NCBI RefSeq assembly: GCF_036075115.1
Contig: NZ_CP107958.1
Coordinates: 6,634,001 to 6,698,000, forward strand
DNA: 64,000 bases
Source of the DNA: Streptomyces sp. NBC_00377
GTDB taxonomy: Bacteria > Actinomycetota > Actinomycetes > Streptomycetales > Streptomycetaceae
Direction: 5' to 3'
Made by a program: the position numbers and the translations under genes
Shown: one piece after another, positions 58,374 through 64,000 of the stretch
Layout of the letters: each line of letters opens with the position of its first letter
How positions within the stretch are numbered: position 1 is the stretch's first letter
Notes under the pieces: generated by a model
Databases searched by the model: none
What the model was told of the DNA's origin: nothing
Seen by the model: only the letters and a program-made list of their open reading frames with translations

Positions 58374-60629
58374 TTGGCGCTGCACAAGGACGACCCGAAG
58401 GCGCTCGGCGGATACCGGATCCTGGACCGGATCGGGACCGGGGGCATGGGCGTCGTCTACCTGGGCCGGTCCCGGTCGGGGCGCGAGGTCGCCGTCAAGC
58501 TGGTGCACGCCCAGTACGCGCAGGACGGGGTGTTCCGGGCTCGCTTCCGGCAGGAGATCGAGGCCGTCCGCAAGGTGAGCGGCGCCTTCACCGCCCCGGT
58601 CGTGGACGCCGATCCGGAGGCCGTCCGGCCCTGGATGGCCACCCAGTACGTGCCCGCACCCGCGCTCTCCGCCCGGATCAGGGGTGGCGGCCCGCTGAAG
58701 GGCGCGGAGCTGCGGCGGCTGGCCCTGGGACTGCTGGAGGCGCTGCGCGACATCCACCGGGTCGGGGTCGTCCACCGTGACCTGAAGCCCGCCAACGTCC
58801 TGATGGCCGAGGACGGTCCCCGGGTCATCGACTTCGGTATCTCGCGCGCCACCGAGAACCAGACCCTCACCGAGACCGGTCACGCGATCGGCACCCCGCC
58901 GTTCATGTCCCCGGAGCAGTTCAAGGACGCCCGGTCGGTCGGCCCCGCCTCCGACGTCTTCTCCCTCGGCGCGCTGCTGGTGTTCGCCGCGACCGGGCGC
59001 GGACCCTTCGACGCCGACAGCCCCTATCTGACGGCATGGCGGGTGATGCACGAGGAGCCGGCGGTGGACGCGGTCCCCGAGCCGCTGCGCGCGGTCCTGA
59101 CCCGCTGCCTGGCCAAGGACTCCGCCGACCGGCCCGGACTCGACGAGCTGGCCGAGGAGTTCGGGCGGGCGCTGCCCGAACCCGCCCCGGGCGACGCGGA
59201 GACGGTGACCCTGCGCCTGCCGCCCCCGCCCGCGGTGGGCGAGGAAGCGGGCAGGCCCGAGGCCGCGCCCCGCAGCCCGGGCGCTGGCTCCCGGCTGCGC
59301 CGCGGTCCGGTCCTGGCCGCGGTGGCGGGCCTGCTGGCCGTGGCGTTCACCGGCTACCTCCTCTTCGACCCGTTCACGAGGAGCGAGACGTCGGGGGAGT
59401 CCGGCAGCACCGGCCCGGAGGCCCGGGAGTGGGATGCCCTGCCCAACGGCTGGAAGCCCTGGCGGACCTCGGTCTACGGCACCGCCGCGAGCGGGGTGGC
59501 GAAGCCGCTGGAGGACGACGGGACCTCCTGGGGCAATTCCCTGTCCTGCGCGATGGGCAAGGGCGCCCTCTACTGCGGGGGCGACGGCGTCCTTCCGGTC
59601 CGCGTCGACGGGGCGACGGGCCGTCTCGCCTGGCGGGCGGATTCCCAGCCTCCGGGCCTGGCCCGGGAGAGGTACGACAGCACGGTTCTCGGGGAGCACG
59701 ACGGCGTGCTGCTGACCGAGCAGTCCGTTCTGAACAGCGCGCGCAACGGCCAGACCCGCCATGCCGTCGCCCTCGACTCCGCCACCGGAAAACGGCTCTG
59801 GTCACGCCCGTTGCACGACACGGGCTCCGTCGATCCCTCGGTCGTCGGCGATCTGCTGATGACCGCGGACGGCTACCGCGTGACCGCCCGCGAAGTGCGC
59901 GACGGCACCGCACGCTGGACGGCCGCCCTGCCGATCGGTGACGGCTACCACTGCCGGTTCCACCTCGTCGGCAGCCTTCCGTACGCCGGCTGCACCGACG
60001 CCGCCAACGTCGGGGAGACCACCCGCAACGTGCTGTTCGCCCTCGATCCGGCCGACGGCTCCACCCGGACGGTGAGGGTGCCCGACGTCGAGGCCGTCCC
60101 GCTCGGTGCCGTCGGCGGCGACCTGGTCTTCGTGGTGTACGCCGCGCGCGACTCCCGGGTCGCCGGGGAGTCGGTGTTCGGCGAGGTGCTGCTGCTCGAC
60201 CCGGACACCGGCGCCGTACGCAGGAAGAAGCTGTCCGGCGACCCGCGCGGCGAGCCGGCGCTGGTGGGCGGTGTGCTCTGCTTCGCCTCGTCCGCGGGTC
60301 GGCTGACCGCCCACTCGCCCGACACGGGCGCGCGACTGTGGCAGACCTCGACGACCCTCCAGCAGCCCGGCACACCCGTCGCCGACGGGCGGGGGCAAGC
60401 GGTGTTCGCGGCCAGCGCCTCCGGACGGGTCGCCGCCCTCGACATCGCGACGGGCAGCCTGCTGTGGGAGTCCACGGCGCGGGCCGAGCGGGTAGGGGGC
60501 GGCGCCGGCGCCGGCTACGCCGCGGCACAGGTGTTCCTCGACGAGGGAGCCCTAGTGGTGCTCAGCCCCGACGGGACCGTCTTCACACTGGACCCCGCTC
60601 ACCCCGACCGGCAACCGCGGTCGGGGTGA
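58374..60629 (+). CDS. Ser/Thr protein kinase with outer PQQ-type beta-propeller
   Basis: 751 residues from TTG 58374 after GGGGAAGGGGACC. Kinase domain ~1-270: glycine loop GTGGMGVVYLG, Lys42 in VAVKLV, catalytic HRDLKPANV with Asp138, DFGISRA and GTPPFMSPEQ. A juxtamembrane linker leads to one membrane segment (~310-332), and the rest outside the cell is a PQQ/WD-like repeat propeller with recurrent GDLVFVV, LLDPDTGAVRR and ALDIATGSLLWES units. Such kinases sense an external ligand and phosphorylate cytosolic targets, often in antibiotic or development control. No partner is identified. Confidence 0.93.
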   Translation: MALHKDDPKALGGYRILDRIGTGGMGVVYLGRSRSGREVAVKLVHAQYAQDGVFRARFRQEIEAVRKVSGAFTAPVVDADPEAVRPWMATQYVPAPALSARIRGGGPLKGAELRRLALGLLEALRDIHRVGVVHRDLKPANVLMAEDGPRVIDFGISRATENQTLTETGHAIGTPPFMSPEQFKDARSVGPASDVFSLGALLVFAATGRGPFDADSPYLTAWRVMHEEPAVDAVPEPLRAVLTRCLAKDSADRPGLDELAEEFGRALPEPAPGDAETVTLRLPPPPAVGEEAGRPEAAPRSPGAGSRLRRGPVLAAVAGLLAVAFTGYLLFDPFTRSETSGESGSTGPEAREWDALPNGWKPWRTSVYGTAASGVAKPLEDDGTSWGNSLSCAMGKGALYCGGDGVLPVRVDGATGRLAWRADSQPPGLARERYDSTVLGEHDGVLLTEQSVLNSARNGQTRHAVALDSATGKRLWSRPLHDTGSVDPSVVGDLLMTADGYRVTAREVRDGTARWTAALPIGDGYHCRFHLVGSLPYAGCTDAANVGETTRNVLFALDPADGSTRTVRVPDVEAVPLGAVGGDLVFVVYAARDSRVAGESVFGEVLLLDPDTGAVRRKKLSGDPRGEPALVGGVLCFASSAGRLTAHSPDTGARLWQTSTTLQQPGTPVADGRGQAVFAASASGRVAALDIATGSLLWESTARAERVGGGAGAGYAAAQVFLDEGALVVLSPDGTVFTLDPAHPDRQPRSG

Positions 60630-60633
60630 GCGG
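60595..60633. terminator. Bidirectional terminator between the kinase and nadA
   Basis: A perfect 16-bp stem (60595-60610 with 60618-60633) and 7-base loop. The right arm overlaps the kinase stop codon; the structure lies 31 bp past the convergent nadA stop. Confidence 0.8.
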
Positions 60634-60663
60634 GAGCCACGCGTCGGGCCGGGGCGCCGCCGG

Positions 60664-61860
60664 TCAGGGCAGCGCCAGCATGCGCTCCAGCGCCAGCTTC
60701 GCGAACGCCTCGGTCTCCCGGTCGACCTCGATCCGGTTGACCAGCTTGCCCTCGGCGAGGGACTCCAGGGTCCAGACCAGGTGCGGAAGGTCGATCCGGT
60801 TCATCGTCGAGCAGAAGCAGACCGTCTTGTCGAGGAAGACGATCTCCTTGCCCTCGGGTGCGAAACGGTTCGCCAGCCGGCGCACCAGGTTCAGCTCCGT
60901 GCCGATGGCCCACTTGGAGCCGGCCGGGGCCGCCTCCAGCGCCTTGATGATGTATTCGGTCGAGCCGACGTAGTCCGCCGCGGCCACGACCTCGTGCCGG
61001 CACTCCGGGTGCACGAGCACGTTCACCCCGGGGATCCGGGCGCGGACGTCCTCGACCGACTCCAGGCTGAAGCGGCCGTGCACGGAGCAGTGGCCGCGCC
61101 ACAGGATCATCTTCGCGTCGCGCAGCTGCTCGGTGGTCAGCCCGCCGTTCGGCTTGTGCGGGTTGTAGAGGACGCAGTCCTCCAGGGACAGGCCCATGTC
61201 CCGCACGGCCGTGTTGCGGCCGAGGTGCTGGTCGGGCAGGAAGAGGACCTTCGTCGTCGAGGGCTCTCCCTGTCCGAACGCCCACTCCAGGGCACGCTGT
61301 GCGTTGGAGGAGGTGCAGATCGTGCCGCCGTGCTTGCCCGTGAACGCTTTGATGTCCGCGGAGGAGTTCATGTACGAGACGGGCACGACCTGCTCGGCTA
61401 TGCCGGCCTCGGTCAGCACGTCCCAGCACTCGGCGACCTGCTCGGCGGTGGCCATGTCGGCCATCGAGCATCCGGCGGCCAGGTCGGGCAGGACCACCTT
61501 CTGGTCGTCGGAGGTCAGGATGTCCGCGGACTCGGCCATGAAGTGCACACCGCAGAACACGATGTACTCGGCCTCCGGGCGGGCGGCCGCGTCCTTGGCC
61601 AGCTTGAAGGAGTCGCCCGTGACGTCGGCGAACTGGATGACCTCGTCGCGCTGGTAGTGGTGGCCGAGCACGAAGACCTTGTCACCGAGCTTCTCCTTGG
61701 CGGCGCGGGCGCGCGCGACCAGGTCCGGGTCCGAGGGCGAGGGCAGGTCGCCGGGACACTCGACGCCCCGCTCGCTCCTCGGGTCGGCCTCACGGCCGAG
61801 CAGCAACAGGGCGAGCGGAGACGGCTGTACGTCGAGCTCCGTGGTCTGGGCGGTGGTCAC
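60664..61860 (-). CDS. nadA: Quinolinate synthase
   Basis: Condenses iminoaspartate with dihydroxyacetone phosphate to quinolinate in NAD synthesis, using a 4Fe-4S cluster. 398 residues from GTG 61860 (VTTAQTTELDVQPS); a GTG three codons earlier is an alternative. Motifs: VLGHHYQRDEVIQFAD, IVFCGVHFMAESADIL, PDLAAGCSMADMA, LVHPECRHEVV and FLDKTVCFCSTMNR. Neither nadB nor nadC lies next to it in this window. A 15-bp palindrome overlapping its -10 box lies ~40 bp upstream. Confidence 0.95.
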   Translation of the reverse strand: MTTAQTTELDVQPSPLALLLLGREADPRSERGVECPGDLPSPSDPDLVARARAAKEKLGDKVFVLGHHYQRDEVIQFADVTGDSFKLAKDAAARPEAEYIVFCGVHFMAESADILTSDDQKVVLPDLAAGCSMADMATAEQVAECWDVLTEAGIAEQVVPVSYMNSSADIKAFTGKHGGTICTSSNAQRALEWAFGQGEPSTTKVLFLPDQHLGRNTAVRDMGLSLEDCVLYNPHKPNGGLTTEQLRDAKMILWRGHCSVHGRFSLESVEDVRARIPGVNVLVHPECRHEVVAAADYVGSTEYIIKALEAAPAGSKWAIGTELNLVRRLANRFAPEGKEIVFLDKTVCFCSTMNRIDLPHLVWTLESLAEGKLVNRIEVDRETEAFAKLALERMLALP

Positions 61861-61894
61861 GACACGCACCCTTTCTACTTTTCGTCGATCTGAC

Positions 61895-61909
61895 GTTATC
61901 TATCATAAC
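61895..61909 (-). promoter_or_regulatory. -10 box and palindromic operator of nadA
   Basis: GTTAT-CTATC-ATAAC is a perfect inverted repeat; on the minus strand it contains TATGAT, a consensus -10 box. A repressor bound here would block nadA directly. Just upstream lies another small inverted repeat, CGTCA-CTT-TGACG (61918-61930). No clear -35 was found. The rest of 61910-62152 shows nothing else I can assign. Confidence 0.55.
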
Positions 61910-62152
61910 CCGCTTCACGTCACTTTGACGATGGTCATCGCGTCGGTGTGACGTGAATCCCCACCGCGGGACCGGAGCCCTGCCCGCGCGGGCCCGGAGG
62001 GCGCTGTCCCCCGCATCGCACGTGTGCGAGCATGAAAGGGAAGAAGAAGAGGAAAGAAGTGGAGACACGGTTCCTCGGCCCGGAATGAATCCGCGGCCCC
62101 GGCGGTTGGAAACGTCGGCAAGCAGTCTCCGTACAACCCGGGAGAGATGTAG

Positions 62153-62509
62153 ATGTCCGTATCGGACGAGAAGACCACTGTCAGCGACGGCATCCTCCTG
62201 TCCGACGCCGCCGCGGCGAAGGTCAAGGCCCTGCTCGAACAGGAAGGCCGTGACGACCTGGCCCTGCGTGTCGCCGTTCAGCCCGGCGGCTGCTCCGGCC
62301 TGCGCTACCAGCTCTTCTTCGACGAGCGCGCGCTCGACGGTGACGTGGTGAAGGACTTCGACGGCGTCAAGGTCGTCACCGACCGCATGAGCGCCCCGTA
62401 CCTGGGCGGCGCCTCCATCGACTTCGTCGACACCATCGAGAAGCAGGGCTTCACGATCGACAACCCGAACGCGACGGGCTCCTGCGCCTGCGGCGACTCC
62501 TTCAGCTAG
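62153..62509 (+). CDS. erpA: HesB/ErpA-type Fe-S cluster insertion protein
   Basis: 118 residues, ATG 62153 after GGGAGAGATGTAG. A-type carrier that delivers Fe-S clusters to target enzymes. The three conserved cysteines are in PGGCSGLRY and GSCACGDSF near the C-terminus. It lies beside nadA, an Fe-S enzyme, but is transcribed away from it. Confidence 0.93.
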   Translation: MSVSDEKTTVSDGILLSDAAAAKVKALLEQEGRDDLALRVAVQPGGCSGLRYQLFFDERALDGDVVKDFDGVKVVTDRMSAPYLGGASIDFVDTIEKQGFTIDNPNATGSCACGDSFS

Positions 62510-62534
62510 GTCGTCGGTTCGCACCTCTGAACGA

Positions 62535-62576
62535 CGCGAAGGCGGCGGCCCCCTCCAGGGGGTCGCCGCCTTCGCG
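62535..62576. terminator. Bidirectional intrinsic terminator
   Basis: A 19-bp stem with one mismatch (62535-62553 with 62558-62576) and TCCA loop, between the convergent Fe-S carrier gene and the membrane protein gene. Confidence 0.88.
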
Positions 62577-62604
62577 TGCGCACCGCTCGGACCGCCGCGC
62601 CGGA

Positions 62605-64000
62605 TTACTGCGCCTGCGGCAGCCGCGCCCCCGCCTTCTCCAGCGGGATCGCCCGGCCGTCCGTGCCGACCACCTTCCGGCCGTCCAGCGGCTCGTCCAG
62701 CCGCACGGTCTGGTGGTACTCCTTGGCGATCATGATGCAGACCTTGTTCGGCCAGGGCGTTGCGGTCACGGTGACCTTGACCTCGTCGCCGCTCCGGGCC
62801 GCCGTGGCCTTGTAGTCGGCGCACACCCCGCCGGTGAAGCTCACGGTCAGCTCGTCGCCCTCGGCGGTGTAGCCGTCCACCTTGACGTCATGCGCTTTCG
62901 AAGAGGAGGAGCCGGTCGGCGTGGGTACGGGCGCGGGTGTCGTGGCGGACTTCAGATACGCCGGCTCGACGGCCGGCTGCGTCACCGTGTAGCCGTCCGC
63001 GGTCCCCGCCGCCCGCACCTCGAACAGCCAGGACGGCACGAGCACCTGCCGACCGCCCGAGGTGTGCGGGGCGAGCCCGAGCACCGCGTCCTCGACCGTC
63101 GCCGTCTGAGCCTTCGGAGCGGCCGTGGACGCGTTGCACGGGCTCTCCAGCCGGTCCTTCAGCGGCACCGGGCCAGTACAGCCGCCGATGCCCATCCGGT
63201 GGCCGGTCCCGGGCGCCGCGTTCAACGCGTCCAGCGCCTCCCGCGCGCTGAGCAGCGGGTACGTGGCACCCTTCACCGGAGTTTCCAGCTGCCCGTTGCC
63301 GCCGACCACGGTGCCCTGGGCGCCGACGCTGATCCCGGTCGTCCAGCCGTAGGTGGGCAGGGAGCCGATCACGGGGTCGGCGTTCACCACCCGCTGGGTC
63401 CCCATGACCTGGCTCGCGTCCACCTCGGCGCCGCCCTGTCCGACCGCTGCCAGGACCGGCGCCGCCGCCTTCTTCGCGGCCTCCTCGCTCACCGGGTCGC
63501 CGGCCGGGGTGACGGACGTCCCGGCGCATTTGTCGGTGCCGGCCGTGCAGTTGTCGGTGCCGGGCGCGTACCGGGTGAACGTCCACATCCCCGGCGCCTG
63601 TCGGTTCACCCGCAGCACCGGCCCCGAGCCGTCGTTCCCGGAGCCGACCTTCCATGCCGCCCCGTCGGCCACCGGCGTCCCCTCTGCCCCCAGCACCTTC
63701 GCCAGCCGCGCCACCTCGTCCTTGGCGACCTCGCCCTTCGCCCAGTACACGGGCGCGGTGCCCGGACCGTCGGGAAGCGGGCCCGCGGTCTTGTAGGTCA
63801 CCCCGTAGGGGTTGGGCTCGCCGGGCGCGATGCCGTTCGTACCGCCCTGCGAGGCACCCGCACCCGCACCCGTACCCGCGGAGTAGTCGTCCAAGGGGAG
63901 CGCCGAGGGCGTCCCGTCCCCGGACGGCGACCCGGCTCCGGCGCTCCCGCCGGAACCGCCGGTCGCACTGGCGGTCAGATAGGCTCCGCCGCCCCCCACC
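62605..64000 (-). CDS. Large secreted/membrane protein, 5' end outside window
   Basis: At least 464 residues are visible and the frame runs off the right edge, so the true start is beyond 64000. The visible N-terminal side (ATGGSGGSAGAGS) looks like the outer end of a membrane anchor. The rest is a secreted-type protein rich in Thr, Gly and Ala with several cysteines (DNCTAGTDKCAG, GIGGCTGP, ESPCNAST, GGVCADYK and NKVCIMIAK), suggesting disulphides. No family is recognised. The stop is TAA at 62605-62607. Confidence 0.85.
   Translation of the reverse strand, partial: VGGGGAYLTASATGGSGGSAGAGSPSGDGTPSALPLDDYSAGTGAGAGASQGGTNGIAPGEPNPYGVTYKTAGPLPDGPGTAPVYWAKGEVAKDEVARLAKVLGAEGTPVADGAAWKVGSGNDGSGPVLRVNRQAPGMWTFTRYAPGTDNCTAGTDKCAGTSVTPAGDPVSEEAAKKAAAPVLAAVGQGGAEVDASQVMGTQRVVNADPVIGSLPTYGWTTGISVGAQGTVVGGNGQLETPVKGATYPLLSAREALDALNAAPGTGHRMGIGGCTGPVPLKDRLESPCNASTAAPKAQTATVEDAVLGLAPHTSGGRQVLVPSWLFEVRAAGTADGYTVTQPAVEPAYLKSATTPAPVPTPTGSSSSKAHDVKVDGYTAEGDELTVSFTGGVCADYKATAARSGDEVKVTVTATPWPNKVCIMIAKEYHQTVRLDEPLDGRKVVGTDGRAIPLEKAGARLPQAQ

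Noticed and set aside
1..64000. tRNA, rRNA or integrated phage/plasmid
   Set aside because: No cloverleaf-like sequences, integrase, relaxase, replication or transposase genes could be recognised, and composition is even across the window.

Overview
The window is very GC-rich, densely coded DNA with strong G/C at third codon positions and many GTG starts. It carries both a type I and a type II glutamine synthetase, each preceded by a four-half-site GlnR operator. This identifies a Streptomyces chromosome. From memory the gene order follows the conserved core region of S. coelicolor around SCO2161 to SCO2220, read in descending order. That comparison is recollection, not a search. About 60 protein genes are supported. 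I saw no rRNA, tRNA, CRISPR array, prophage or autonomous insertion sequence.

Layout. 1-7.4 kb: a truncated sigma-like membrane protein, a lipoprotein, a secreted DUF1996 protein with a Gln/Asn/Gly linker, a NarL-type two-component pair and an epimerase. 7.4-9.6 kb: a receiver-less winged-helix regulator (probable GlnRII), a 40-codon Cys/His-rich ORF and glnII. 9.8-17.9 kb: a secreted double-psi-barrel-like protein, an ArsC-family protein, a winged-helix (AlkZ-like) protein, a DUF2252 protein, and pspAB-htpX. 18-23.5 kb: glnA, small membrane proteins, lipA and lipB. 23.7-33.3 kb: a TPR/HTH regulator, an FAD oxidoreductase, a TIGR01777 epimerase, a GNAT enzyme, a MarP-like protease, a peptidoglycan amidase, DUF4240 and WYL proteins, with a 20-bp minisatellite between the last two. 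33.3-42.9 kb: aceE, a GntR regulator, a MazF-type toxin-antitoxin pair, sucB, lpdA and pepA. 43.2-53 kb: a GH114-like lipoprotein, cobS, cobT and an MBL-cobU fusion, interleaved with two membrane proteins, a lysylphosphatidylglycerol-synthase-like protein and a methyltransferase; a MITE-like palindrome and a second repeat patch also lie here. 53-64 kb: a methyltransferase and DUF3043 pair divergent from pspA-pspAA, a second two-component pair, a Ser/Thr kinase with a beta-propeller sensor, nadA, a HesB-type Fe-S protein and the end of a large secreted or membrane protein.

Functional themes. (1) Nitrogen assimilation: glnII, glnA, probable GlnRII and the GlnR operators. (2) Lipoate and 2-oxoacid dehydrogenases: lipB and lipA make the cofactor, sucB carries it, lpdA re-oxidises it, and aceE supplies a pyruvate dehydrogenase E1. 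(3) Cobamide nucleotide-loop assembly: cobU, cobT and cobS. (4) Envelope stress: pspA-pspAA next to a two-component system, and htpX-pspAB in a second locus, so all three Psp-associated families occur in one window. (5) NAD and Fe-S: nadA, a 4Fe-4S enzyme, sits beside a HesB-type Fe-S carrier.

The items most worth following up are non-genic or very small: the 40-aa ORF beside glnII, interlocking palindromes in the pspA divergent region, a 161-bp MITE-like palindrome with CTAG flanks, a 20-bp minisatellite of 21 units, a probable CTG start codon, a 17-bp palindrome upstream of aceE, and a probable leaderless toxin-antitoxin operon.
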